This document shows positions 50,279 to 58,489 of a stretch of 64,000 nt of DNA, piece after piece. The stretch's first letter is position 1. Every line of letters begins with the position of its first letter. Made by a program: the position numbers and the translations under genes. The DNA is from Pseudomonas mangiferae (GTDB lineage Bacteria > Pseudomonadota > Gammaproteobacteria > Pseudomonadales > Pseudomonadaceae). The notes under the pieces were generated by a model. That model had not been told where the DNA came from. It did no database searches and saw nothing but the letters and a program-made list of their open reading frames with translations. The stretch spans positions 186,001-250,000 of the forward strand of contig NZ_VJOY01000007.1 in assembly GCF_007109405.1 (NCBI RefSeq), in the 5' to 3' direction.

Positions 50279-51477
50279 CAGGCGTCTCCGATAATCAGCG
50301 AAAGGTTGTTGCCGCCGAAGGCGAACGAGTTGCTCATCAGCCGGCGCTCGCCGCGGCCGGGCAGGCGGGTGCCTGGCGCCACCAGCGCCAGGGGCAGCAG
50401 CGCCGGATCCGGCTGGCCGTCCCAGAGGTGCGGCGGCAGCAGGCCGTCGGGGTTGCAGGGGCTCAGGGTCAGCCAGCAGAAGGCCGCCTCCAGCGCCCCC
50501 GCCGCGCCCAGGGTATGGCCGACCTGGCCCTTGCTGGACGAGCAGGGCAGGTCGGCGCGGAACAGCTGGCGCACCGCCAGGCTTTCCATGGCGTCGTTAT
50601 GTGGCGTGGCGGTGCCGTGCAGGTTCAGGTAGTCGATCTGCGCGGGCGCCAGGCCGGCGCTGGCCAGGGCCCGGTTCATGGCCTCCAGGGCGCCCAGGCC
50701 GTCGGGCTGCGGCGCTGAGATGTGATGGGCGTCGGAGCTGGCGCCAGCCCCCAGCAGGGCGATGGCCGGGCGGCCGGCGGCGGGTCGCTCGCGGGTCATC
50801 AGGAACAGCGCGGCGCCCTCGCCGATGTTGATGCCGCGGCGGTTGGCGGAGAACGGCAGGCAGCGTTCGTCAGCCACCGCTTCCAGGGCGGCGAAGCCGT
50901 TCAGGGTGAGCCGGCAGAGGCTGTCGACGCCGCCGCACAGCACCGCGTCGCAGACCCCCAGGCGCAGCAGCCGCGCGGCGCTGAGCAGCGCGCGTCCGCC
51001 GGACGTGCAGGCGGTGGACAGGCAATAGGCCGGGCCGCCGAGGCCGAGCCAGTCGGAGAGGAATACCGCCGGCGCGCTCATTTCCTGCTGGGCGTAGCGG
51101 TACGCCGGCGGCAGGTGGCCGTTGCGGGTGTGCTCGGCGATGCCCTGGCTGGCCTCGTGGATGCCCGAGGTGCTGGTGCCGAGGACCACGCCGATGCGCT
51201 GGGCGCCATAGCGCGCCCGAGCGCGCTCGATGTCCGCCTCGATCTGCCGGGCGGCGGCCAGCAGCAGGCGGTTGTTGCGGCTGTCGCAGTCCGCCACGGG
51301 GGCCGGCAGCGGCGCCAGCGGCGTACGCACCGCGCCCACGGTGAGGCGACGGCCGGTGACCCAGCCGTCCGCCGGCGCCAGCCCGCCGGGGTCGCCGGCG
51401 AGCAGCGCGGCGGCCACCGACGGCGCGTCCGCGCCCAGGGCGCAGACCAGCCCGAGGGCGTCCAGGTAGGCGGTCAT
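50278..51477 (-). CDS. apeO: Aryl-polyene beta-ketoacyl-ACP synthase (ApeO-like)
   Basis: Condensing enzyme of 399 residues with the complete triad C157 (STACTSGG), H287 (LHGTATPHND) and H321 (GQVGHTLGAAG). In the E. coli system ApeO pairs with the chain-length factor ApeC; no Cys-less partner is present in this window. Its place directly before the dehydratase and after the DUF3261 lipoprotein gene agrees with apeN-apeO-apeP order. The ATG at 51477 overlaps the lipoprotein stop. Confidence 0.85.
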   Translation of the reverse strand: MTAYLDALGLVCALGADAPSVAAALLAGDPGGLAPADGWVTGRRLTVGAVRTPLAPLPAPVADCDSRNNRLLLAAARQIEADIERARARYGAQRIGVVLGTSTSGIHEASQGIAEHTRNGHLPPAYRYAQQEMSAPAVFLSDWLGLGGPAYCLSTACTSGGRALLSAARLLRLGVCDAVLCGGVDSLCRLTLNGFAALEAVADERCLPFSANRRGINIGEGAALFLMTRERPAAGRPAIALLGAGASSDAHHISAPQPDGLGALEAMNRALASAGLAPAQIDYLNLHGTATPHNDAMESLAVRQLFRADLPCSSSKGQVGHTLGAAGALEAAFCWLTLSPCNPDGLLPPHLWDGQPDPALLPLALVAPGTRLPGRGERRLMSNSFAFGGNNLSLIIGDA

Positions 51478-51989
51478 CGGGCGTCGTCCCCGTTGGCCAG
51501 GGGTTCGGTGCGGTAGCGTTCGCCGGCCGGGCCGCGCAGCTCGAGTCGCCCGGGGCCGGCCGCGGTCACCCGCCAGCGCCCCTGCAGCACCCGGCTGCCG
51601 TCCGCCTCGCGGCGCCAGTCGGCGGCGGGGTAGAGGGCGTCCAGCTGGTCGTCCGGCACCAGGCCGAACAGCAACGCGGCGAACAGTTCGCGGGCGGCCG
51701 GGTTGGGCGGCAGCAGGCCGTCGTTGTGCCAGGCGCCCTGGTCCAGGCGCTGCCGCGCCAGGGGCACGCCCAGGGGGTCGAACAGCGACCAGCGCAGCGC
51801 GTCGTCTTCTGCCTGGATCACCAGCAGGCTGTCCTCGGGCAGGCCGGCTTCGGCCGGCCCGTCCAGGCGCTGCACGTGCAGCGACAGCGGCCAGGCCAGG
51901 GCCGGGCTGCGGGCGGGCAGCGCCGGGGCCGTGGCGCAGGCAGCCAGCAGCAGGCAGAGCAGGGCGGACAGGGACGCGCGAAGGATCAT
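51474..51989 (-). CDS. DUF3261 lipoprotein of the aryl-polyene cluster (ApeN-like)
   Basis: A 171-residue predicted outer-membrane lipoprotein: the hydrophobic start MILRASLSALLCLLLAAC ends in a lipobox with the cysteine at 18. The mature part (LHVQRLDGPAEAGLPEDSLLVIQAEDDALRWSLFDPLGVPLARQRL) matches the DUF3261 proteins found in APE clusters, thought to help pigment transfer to the outer membrane together with the LolA-like protein and the MMPL exporter. The ATG at 51989 overlaps the methyltransferase stop (ATGA). Confidence 0.78.
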   Translation of the reverse strand: MILRASLSALLCLLLAACATAPALPARSPALAWPLSLHVQRLDGPAEAGLPEDSLLVIQAEDDALRWSLFDPLGVPLARQRLDQGAWHNDGLLPPNPAARELFAALLFGLVPDDQLDALYPAADWRREADGSRVLQGRWRVTAAGPGRLELRGPAGERYRTEPLANGDDAR

Positions 51990-52717
51990 GCACGGGGCTC
52001 CAGGGGTTTGCGCGCGGCGACGTTGACCAGGGTTTCGTCCCGCTGGCCCACCGGCTTGGGCCGGCTCAGGCCCCAGCGCTCCAGCAGGCCGAAGTCCTTG
52101 GACCGGCTCCACCAGAGGTAGGGGAAGGATACCTGGGACGGGCCGAAGCAGAAGCCCTGCTGGCGCAGCATGGCCAGGTATTCGTCGGCGCTGCGCTGCA
52201 CCTCCATGGGGTGGCGGAACAGCCAGCGGATCACCCAAGTGTCGATGTAGAAGCGGGTGGATTCGGCGAACAGCAGCAGGCCGCCGGGCCGCAGCACCCG
52301 CCAGAACTCGGCCAGGGCCTTCTCCTGCTCCACCAGGTGGTGGAAGGTCTGGTGGCAGAACAGGATGTCCACGCTGGTGTCGGGCAGCGGGATGCCGGCG
52401 CAGTCGCCGGCCAGCAGCTCCACCGCCAGGCCGGCCTGCTGGGCCTCCGAGCGGGAGCAGTCGAGGCTGTGGGGGTCGGCGTCCAGGCCGATCAGCCGGC
52501 TCGGGCGGAACGCCCGCTGCAGCAGGCCGAACGACTTGCCCTGGCCGCAGCCGGCGTCCAGCAGCACCGGCGCCTCCGGCAGCGGGCCGTCCACCCGCCG
52601 CACCAGGTCGTCGATGGCCACCCGCAGCACGTGGTGCTGCCAGACGTGGCTGCGCAGGAACCAGACGCCGAAGCGGGTCTCCTCGACGTAGGTCTCGGCG
52701 GCGCGGGGAGCGGTCAT
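51986..52717 (-). CDS. SAM-dependent methyltransferase of the aryl-polyene cluster
   Basis: Class I methyltransferase, 243 residues. The SAM motif VLLDAGCGQGKSFGLL lies at about 51-66, acidic LIGLDADPHS follows, and LPDTSVDILFCHQTFHHL and FWRVLRPGGLLLFAEST complete the fold. In APE pathways a methyltransferase modifies the aryl head (ring C- or O-methylation); the substrate here is inferred from the cluster. The ATG overlaps the stop of the halogenase-like gene, so ring tailoring genes are adjacent and coupled. Confidence 0.83.
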   Translation of the reverse strand: MTAPRAAETYVEETRFGVWFLRSHVWQHHVLRVAIDDLVRRVDGPLPEAPVLLDAGCGQGKSFGLLQRAFRPSRLIGLDADPHSLDCSRSEAQQAGLAVELLAGDCAGIPLPDTSVDILFCHQTFHHLVEQEKALAEFWRVLRPGGLLLFAESTRFYIDTWVIRWLFRHPMEVQRSADEYLAMLRQQGFCFGPSQVSFPYLWWSRSKDFGLLERWGLSRPKPVGQRDETLVNVAARKPLEPRA

Positions 52718-53970
52718 GAAGCCTCCGGGGCGCTGGCGCAGAGTTCGGCGAGGACCTTCAGGCGCCGCCGCGGCTCGGCCACGTAGGGGTTGCCCAGGTC
52801 CCAGGCGTAGCCGGCGAGGATCGAGCTGATCATCCGGCGGATGTCCGGCGAGGCATTGGGGTGGAAGATCACGTCCTGGAAGCTGCCGTCGTACCAGCCT
52901 TCCACGTAGACCCGGAAGGTGTCCACGCCGCGCTTGAGGGGCACGGCGAAGTCCGCCTCCCAGTCCACCGTTTCGCCCTCCAGCTGGCGGTGCAGCAGGC
53001 CGGCGGCCATGCTCGCCGAGCGCATGGCGATGGTGACCCCGGAGGAGAACACCGGGTCGAGGAATTCCGCGGCATTGCCCAGCAGGGCGAAGCCCGGCCC
53101 GTGCAGGCGGCTGACGTTGGCCGAGTAGCCGTTGAGTTCGCGCACCGGGGTGTCCCAGTGGGCGTTGCGCAGCAGCCCGGTCAGTTGTGGGGTTTCCGCC
53201 AGGAAGCTGTCCAGGCAGGCCTGCAGGTCGTCGGGCCGGCCGGCGTAGCGGCTGGCGTCGGCCACCACCCCCAGGGAGCAGCGGCCGTCGCTGAAGGGAA
53301 TGGTCCAGAACCACACGTCGCGGTGCTGCGGGTGGACGCTGATGAGGATCTTCTCGCGGTCGAAGTCGGCGGCGTCGATGCGGTCCTCGACGTGGGTGAA
53401 CAGCGCCCGGCGCACCGGGAAGGCGGACGGCGTGTCCAGCCCCAGCAGGCGCGGCAGCACCCGGCCATAGCCGCTGCCGTCGAGGACGAAGGCAGCGCTA
53501 ACGCGGTAGGCGCTGCCGTCGGCGCGGCGCACGTCGAGGCAGGGGCGGGCGCCGGAGAAGTCCGCGGCGACGATCTCCTCCTCGTAGCGGATCTCCACCC
53601 CCTGCTCGGCGGCGCGGTCGGCCAGCAGCGTGTCGAAGGCGGCCCGCTGGACCTGGAAGGTGGTGTCCTTGCCGGGGGTGAACTTGTCGCGGAAGTCGAA
53701 TTCGCTGCGCCGCTCGCCCCAGGCGAAGGCCGCGCCGTGCTTGATCTGGAAGCCCGCCGCGCGCACCGCGTCGAGCATGCCCGCTTCCTCGACGAAGTCC
53801 AGGCAGTGGGCCAGCAGGCTCTCGCCGATGGAGAAGCGCGGGAAGCGCTGGCGCTCCAGCACCAGCACGTCGTGGCCGTGGCGGTTGAGCAGGGCGGCGG
53901 CGATGGCGCCGGACGGGCCGGCGCCGATGACGACGACGGTGCGCCGTTCGATCTCGAGGGTGGAGGTCAT
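52714..53970 (-). CDS. Flavin-dependent halogenase-like FAD enzyme
   Basis: FAD-binding protein of 418 residues. The dinucleotide motif GAGPSG lies at 16-21 and FSIGESLL at 46-53. A lysine at 77 is followed by HGAAFAWG, WFWTIP is at 220-225, and FLDPVFSSGVT at about 303-313. WxWxIP and the SIGES and DPVFSSGV segments are hallmarks of flavin-dependent halogenases of the PltA/CmlS type, and the lysine could be their catalytic residue. The alternative is a hydroxylase or reductase of the same superfamily. Xanthomonadins are brominated aryl polyenes, so halogenation of the aryl head is plausible. No flavin reductase is encoded nearby. It overlaps both neighbours by four bases. Confidence 0.75.
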   Translation of the reverse strand: MTSTLEIERRTVVVIGAGPSGAIAAALLNRHGHDVLVLERQRFPRFSIGESLLAHCLDFVEEAGMLDAVRAAGFQIKHGAAFAWGERRSEFDFRDKFTPGKDTTFQVQRAAFDTLLADRAAEQGVEIRYEEEIVAADFSGARPCLDVRRADGSAYRVSAAFVLDGSGYGRVLPRLLGLDTPSAFPVRRALFTHVEDRIDAADFDREKILISVHPQHRDVWFWTIPFSDGRCSLGVVADASRYAGRPDDLQACLDSFLAETPQLTGLLRNAHWDTPVRELNGYSANVSRLHGPGFALLGNAAEFLDPVFSSGVTIAMRSASMAAGLLHRQLEGETVDWEADFAVPLKRGVDTFRVYVEGWYDGSFQDVIFHPNASPDIRRMISSILAGYAWDLGNPYVAEPRRRLKVLAELCASAPEAS

Positions 53971-55118
53971 GGGGTTTCCTTGGGCTGCATCGACAGCGGG
54001 ACGGTGGGCGCGCGCAGGCCGAGCAGCGCGGGCAGCAGGGTGCAGAACAGGCTCATCAGCAGCAGGCCGACGTACAGGGTCGCGTCGATCAGCGCCTGCT
54101 GGAACAACAGGTTGAGGAAGACGATTTCGGTCAGCCCGCGGATGTTCAGCAGCAGGCTCTCGCGCCACTTCGCCGTGGCCGGTTGCGAGGGCGTCGCCCA
54201 GTGCAGGCCCAGCCAGTTGCCGGCCACCTTGCTCGCCGGCGGCGCCAGCAGGAGCAGTGCCAGCAGAGCCCAGTCCGGCTGCTCGAACACCGCCCGCATG
54301 TCGACCCGCAGCACGCCGACCGCAAGGATCAGCGGTACGCAGAGGCCGTCCTGCAGGGCGCGCCACAGCGGCATCGGCAGGGGCAGGCGGAACGGCAGGC
54401 GCAGGCTGGCCAGCACCAGCAGGTAGGCGATGCCGAAGACCAGGGCATTGAGCGTGTACAGGTGCAGCAGTGGCATCAGGACGAAGAACGGCAGGCCGTA
54501 GGCGACGCCGTTGCGCAGGCCCAGGGCGCGCAACGGCAGCGGCAGCAGCGCGGCCATCAGCGGCCAGAACAGCGTGCCGGGCTGCAGGCTGCCCTGGGCG
54601 ACGCCGAACACGCTCCAGCCGATCAGGTCCATGAGAATCGCCGCATGGAGCAGCCGGCGGGTGTCGTCCGGCGGGTAGCCGATGCCTTGCAGGTAGAGGT
54701 AGAGCACCGGGATCGCGGTGATGGCGAACAGCAGGCCCAGGGACAGCACGCTGAGCCAGGGCTGTGGCGGCAGCAGCCAGGCCGCGCAGGCCACGCCGCA
54801 GCAGAACGGCACGGCGAAGCTGGGCAGGGCGATGCGCAGGCTGCGGCTGTCCACCCGCAGGTCCACCACGTCGCCGAGGATGTGCCCCAGCAGCAGGGCG
54901 AAGCACACCCCGTAGAGCAGCTCGATCGCCGGCGTGTGGGTCAGCTGGGCGGCGCTGGCGCCCCAGACCGGCTCGGCCAGCCACAGCGCCAGGGGCGTCA
55001 GGCAGGCGATGGCGGCCAGCAGCTGGCTGACCACCGGGATCATGCCGAAGCGCCGGCCCACCCGGGTGGCGAGGGCGAACAGCGCCAGCACCGCCAGCCA
55101 GAACGTCAGGGTCTGCAT
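53967..55118 (-). CDS. CPA2 antiporter-like integral membrane protein
   Basis: Polytopic inner-membrane protein, 383 residues, with about 11-12 hydrophobic segments. The spacing and the RRFGMIPVVSQLLAAIACLTPLAL start, with LLYGVCFALLLGHILG and a late NIRGLTEIVFLNLLF stretch, resemble the cation/proton antiporter-2 (KefB/NhaS-type) fold. The exact ion-binding residues of characterised antiporters are not obvious. Its role in the cluster is unknown; it may supply or expel an ion or carry an intermediate. It overlaps the MMPL gene by 13 bases and the halogenase-like gene by four. Confidence 0.7.
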   Translation of the reverse strand: MQTLTFWLAVLALFALATRVGRRFGMIPVVSQLLAAIACLTPLALWLAEPVWGASAAQLTHTPAIELLYGVCFALLLGHILGDVVDLRVDSRSLRIALPSFAVPFCCGVACAAWLLPPQPWLSVLSLGLLFAITAIPVLYLYLQGIGYPPDDTRRLLHAAILMDLIGWSVFGVAQGSLQPGTLFWPLMAALLPLPLRALGLRNGVAYGLPFFVLMPLLHLYTLNALVFGIAYLLVLASLRLPFRLPLPMPLWRALQDGLCVPLILAVGVLRVDMRAVFEQPDWALLALLLLAPPASKVAGNWLGLHWATPSQPATAKWRESLLLNIRGLTEIVFLNLLFQQALIDATLYVGLLLMSLFCTLLPALLGLRAPTVPLSMQPKETP

Positions 55119-57460
55119 GCCACGTACTCTTCGTCAGCGTCCGCCGCCCACGGCGACAGCAGGAAGGCGAAGCCCAGGCCGAGGCCCACGGCCAGGCCGA
55201 AATTGCTCACCGCCGGGGTGCCGGACAGCGCCAGCAGGCCGAACGACAGCCAGGTGGTGAGGGCCGCCATCAGGGTGCCCAGCAGGCTGGTGGCGGCGCC
55301 GCCGACCCGTTCGCGCATGAGAATCGCGTAGTCCACACCGATGGCGGTCACCAGCAGCAGGCCGAACAGGCTGAACAGGGTCAGCGGCTGCCCCAGCCAG
55401 CCGAGGCTGGCCAGGCTCGCCAGGGCCCCCAGCAGGGACACGCCCAGGGTGCGCAGGGCGCCGCGGGGGCCGAACGGCAGGCACAGCAGCAGGAAGATCA
55501 GCAGGCACGACAGCGCCTTGAGTTCGGCAGCGCTGACCTGGGTGGCGGCGAACAGCCGGTTCAGTTCCCCCAGGCGGTCCACCAGCTCGACCCCCGGCAG
55601 GCCCTCGGCCACGCGCGCCAGACGCGAGGCGTCGCTCAGGCCGTCGAGGCTCACCAGCCCCGCCACCCCCTCGGCGTCGGCACCCAGCCAGAGCGGCCGC
55701 CAGGGTTCTCCCAGGGGGCCGGCCAGGGCCTCGGGGATGTCCAGCGTCGGCAACTGGCGCAGTTGTTCGGCTTCCGCCGCCAGGGCCGCGGGATCGACCC
55801 CCAGGGCCTGCAGTGGCGCGCTGGCCGCCAGCAGGCGGTCGAGGCCGGCGCGCAGGCGCGCCTGCTCCGCCCGCGGCGCCACCACCTGGGCCAGGGAGCG
55901 GTAACCCTTGAGAGCGCCCTCGGCCACCAGGCGGTCGAGGCGCCGGCCCAGCTCGGCCTGGCGCTGCAGCAACTGGTCGCCGTCGGCGGCGCGCACTAGG
56001 TAGAACTGGCTGGTGGGCTGCACGTCGACGATGCGCCCGACCCGCTCGGCTTCCGCCTGCAACTGCGGCGCCCGGGCGATCCACTGGCGCAGGTCGTCCT
56101 TGAGCGACAGCTGGGCCACCCCGCCGAGGCAGAACAGCGCCAGCAGGCCCGCCAGCCAGGGGGTCGGCAACCGCCGCAGCAGGCGCCGGCGCAGGGCCAG
56201 CAGCGCGTCGGCCAGCCGCAGCGGCGCCGGCCACGGCACGATGGGCGCGCGGCCCAGCAGCGCCGGCAGCAGGCACACCGCGCAGAGGTAGGAGCCGAGC
56301 AGGCCGGCCACGGAGAAGATCGCCACCTGGGTCAGGGCCGGGAACGGCGTGAAGCTCAGGGCCAGGTAGCCAACGGCATTGGTGGCCAGGCCCAGGGTCA
56401 GCCCCGGCAGGGTGGCGCCGAGGGCGCGCCAGGTGTTCCAGGGTTGCAGGGTCCAGCTCTTGGACAGGTAATGCAGCGGGTAGTCGATGGCCACGCCGAT
56501 CAGGCTCGCCCCCAGCACCAGGGTCAGGACGTGGATATGGCCGAACAGCGCCACGCAGGCCACCGCCCCGGCCAGCACCCCCACCAGCGCCGGCAGCAGC
56601 GCCAGCAGCACCCGGACGCGACGGAACACCAGCAGCAGGAGCAGCAGCGAGGCGACGCTGGAGACGCCGCCGATCAGCCCGCTCTCGCTGCGTGCCTGGC
56701 GCTGGCCCTGGGCGGCGTAGAGCAGACCGCCGGCCGCCAGCAGCTCGCCGCCGGCGGCCTGCACCGTGTCGCGGGCGGCGGACACCTGCTCGGCGACCCG
56801 CAGCGGCAGGTCGCCCTCGAAGGCATCGCCGCGGGTGCGTGCCCGCAGCAGGGTCCAGCGCTCGCCGTCGTGTTCCGCCAGCAGGCTGCCATCCAGGTCG
56901 ACCACCACCCGGCCGGGGCGCGGCAGGCTGCGCGGGATGGCTTCGGCCAGGCCCAGCCAGTCCTGCTCGGCGGGCACCAGGGAATAGCCGCCGCCGAAGG
57001 CATCGTAGAGGTTCTGCACCCGGGCCTGGAGGAAGGCCTCCGGTTCGTCCAGCAGGCGCTGGCGGTCGGCGGCGCTCAGCAGGGCCAGGCGGCCGGCCAG
57101 CAGCTGCGCCCGCAACGCCGGCAGGTCGGCCTGCAGGTTCCACTGCACCCGTTCGTAGAGGCCGCTGCCCTGCAGGCGCTCGCCGATCCCGGCGACCAGC
57201 GCCTGGGCGCGGGCGTCGTCGGGGTGGCGCAGCAGCAGCACCAGGTCGCGATTCAGCGGTTCTTCCATGCGCCGTTCGGCCTGCTGGCGCAGGGCGTCGG
57301 GGGCGCCGGCGGGCAGCAGCTCCAGCAGGTTGGCGCTGACCGGCGGGCCGTCGCGCCACTGCCAGGCGGCCAGGGCCAGCAGGCCCAGCAGCGCTACGGC
57401 GAACAGCCACGGCAGGCGCCGCCGCCAGGCCAGGGGAACGCTGTCAGCCGGCGAAGTCAT
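55106..57460 (-). CDS. MMPL-family exporter of the aryl-polyene cluster (ApeM-like)
   Basis: RND-superfamily transporter of 784 residues from the ATG at 57460 (57472 is an alternative). It has two similar halves: a first helix (about 18-36), a periplasmic domain, six helices (about 240-400), a second periplasmic domain and six more helices ending near the C-terminus. FGHIHVLTLVLGASLIGVAIDYPLHYL and TLFSLFGLLLVTAIGVDYAILMRERVG carry the acidic residues of the proton path. It should move the finished lipid-linked pigment across the inner membrane to the LolA-like carrier encoded just upstream. Confidence 0.87.
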   Translation of the reverse strand: MTSPADSVPLAWRRRLPWLFAVALLGLLALAAWQWRDGPPVSANLLELLPAGAPDALRQQAERRMEEPLNRDLVLLLRHPDDARAQALVAGIGERLQGSGLYERVQWNLQADLPALRAQLLAGRLALLSAADRQRLLDEPEAFLQARVQNLYDAFGGGYSLVPAEQDWLGLAEAIPRSLPRPGRVVVDLDGSLLAEHDGERWTLLRARTRGDAFEGDLPLRVAEQVSAARDTVQAAGGELLAAGGLLYAAQGQRQARSESGLIGGVSSVASLLLLLLVFRRVRVLLALLPALVGVLAGAVACVALFGHIHVLTLVLGASLIGVAIDYPLHYLSKSWTLQPWNTWRALGATLPGLTLGLATNAVGYLALSFTPFPALTQVAIFSVAGLLGSYLCAVCLLPALLGRAPIVPWPAPLRLADALLALRRRLLRRLPTPWLAGLLALFCLGGVAQLSLKDDLRQWIARAPQLQAEAERVGRIVDVQPTSQFYLVRAADGDQLLQRQAELGRRLDRLVAEGALKGYRSLAQVVAPRAEQARLRAGLDRLLAASAPLQALGVDPAALAAEAEQLRQLPTLDIPEALAGPLGEPWRPLWLGADAEGVAGLVSLDGLSDASRLARVAEGLPGVELVDRLGELNRLFAATQVSAAELKALSCLLIFLLLCLPFGPRGALRTLGVSLLGALASLASLGWLGQPLTLFSLFGLLLVTAIGVDYAILMRERVGGAATSLLGTLMAALTTWLSFGLLALSGTPAVSNFGLAVGLGLGFAFLLSPWAADADEEYVACRP

Positions 57461-58055
57461 GGCGCTCGGCATCGCTCAAGGCGTCGTCCACCTGGCTGTC
57501 GGGCAGGCGCAGCACGGTGCGGTCGCCCTGGGTTTCCAGCAACTCGATGCGCTCGACCCGCGCGCCGCCCTGGATGCGGATGGCCTGGAAGATCTGCTGC
57601 AGCAGCAGAGCGCGGGGCGTCAGGGTCAGGGTCCAGGCTTCGGCGCTGCCCTCCAGGCTCGGCGCGAAGTCCCGTTGCAGCGCGGCGCTGTCGCCGCTCA
57701 GCAGGGCCAGGGACAGCTGGTTCTGCCGGGCGCCGGCGCCCTGCTGGGGCAGGGGCTGCCAGGCCTCGCCCTGGCGCCGGGCGATACCGGCCAGGGTGAT
57801 CCGGTAGTCCTGGCGCAGCGGCGTCTCCAGCAGCCAGAGCAGGCCCTGCTGGCGCGCCAGTACGTAGTGGCCGCGGCTCACCAGGGGCTGCTGCAGGGCA
57901 CGCAGGTGCTTTTCCTGGACGAAGGCGCCGCGCACCACGGCGGGTTTCTGCAACTGGCTGGCCAACTGGTCCAGGTCGAAGGCCCAGGCCAGGGGGGCGA
58001 CCAGTGTGGCGACCAACGTGGCGGTCAGCAGGCGGGCGCGGCGCGCCAGGCTCAT
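57444..58055 (-). CDS. LolA-like outer-membrane carrier (ApeL-like)
   Basis: Periplasmic protein of 203 residues with a signal peptide (MSLARRARLLTATLVATLVAPLAWA). The mature LolA-type fold (DQLASQLQKPAVVRGAFVQEKHLRAL; LLWLLETPLRQDYRITLAG) suggests that it shields and carries a hydrophobic molecule from the MMPL exporter to the outer membrane. The start overlaps the thioesterase stop (ATGA) and the end overlaps the exporter start by 17 bases. Confidence 0.85.
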   Translation of the reverse strand: MSLARRARLLTATLVATLVAPLAWAFDLDQLASQLQKPAVVRGAFVQEKHLRALQQPLVSRGHYVLARQQGLLWLLETPLRQDYRITLAGIARRQGEAWQPLPQQGAGARQNQLSLALLSGDSAALQRDFAPSLEGSAEAWTLTLTPRALLLQQIFQAIRIQGGARVERIELLETQGDRTVLRLPDSQVDDALSDAERHDFAG

Positions 58056-58489
58056 GGCGCGCCCCCGGCCAGGGCCCGTTCCACCGCCTCGACGAACACC
58101 CGCGGCGAGGCCAGCAGCATCTCGCGGCTGGCCATGTCCACGGCCACCTGCACGCTGCTGCCGCGGGTCATGCGCTCGCCGCTGGCGGCGTCGCTGATCA
58201 GGTAGTGGATCTTCAGGCGGTTCTCCCACTCCACCAGGTCGGCGCGCACCCGCAGGCGCTGCTCGAAGCAGGCGCCGCGCACGTAGCGCAGCTGCAGGTC
58301 GATGATCGGCCAGGCGTAGCCCGCCGCGCGCATGTCGCCGTAGGTGTGGCCGATGCGCTCCAGCAGGGCGCAACGGGCGATCTCCAGGTACTTCACGTAG
58401 TGGCCGTGCCAGACCACGTCCATGGAGTCCACGTCGAAGAACGGCACGCGGATCTCCACCTCGGCCTGCAGTACCCCGTCCTTACGCAT
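58052..58489 (-). CDS. 4-hydroxybenzoyl-CoA thioesterase-family protein (ApeK-like)
   Basis: Hotdog-fold acyl thioesterase of 145 residues. The active-site region VDSMDVVWHGHYVKYLEIAR (about 20-39) matches the DxxGxxxxxxY/H pattern of the YbgC/4HBT family, with the nucleophilic aspartate at 24. It probably frees misprimed or finished aryl/polyene acyl groups from ACP. It overlaps the ammonia-lyase end by 8 bases and the LolA-like gene by four. Confidence 0.85.
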   Translation of the reverse strand: MRKDGVLQAEVEIRVPFFDVDSMDVVWHGHYVKYLEIARCALLERIGHTYGDMRAAGYAWPIIDLQLRYVRGACFEQRLRVRADLVEWENRLKIHYLISDAASGERMTRGSSVQVAVDMASREMLLASPRVFVEAVERALAGGAP

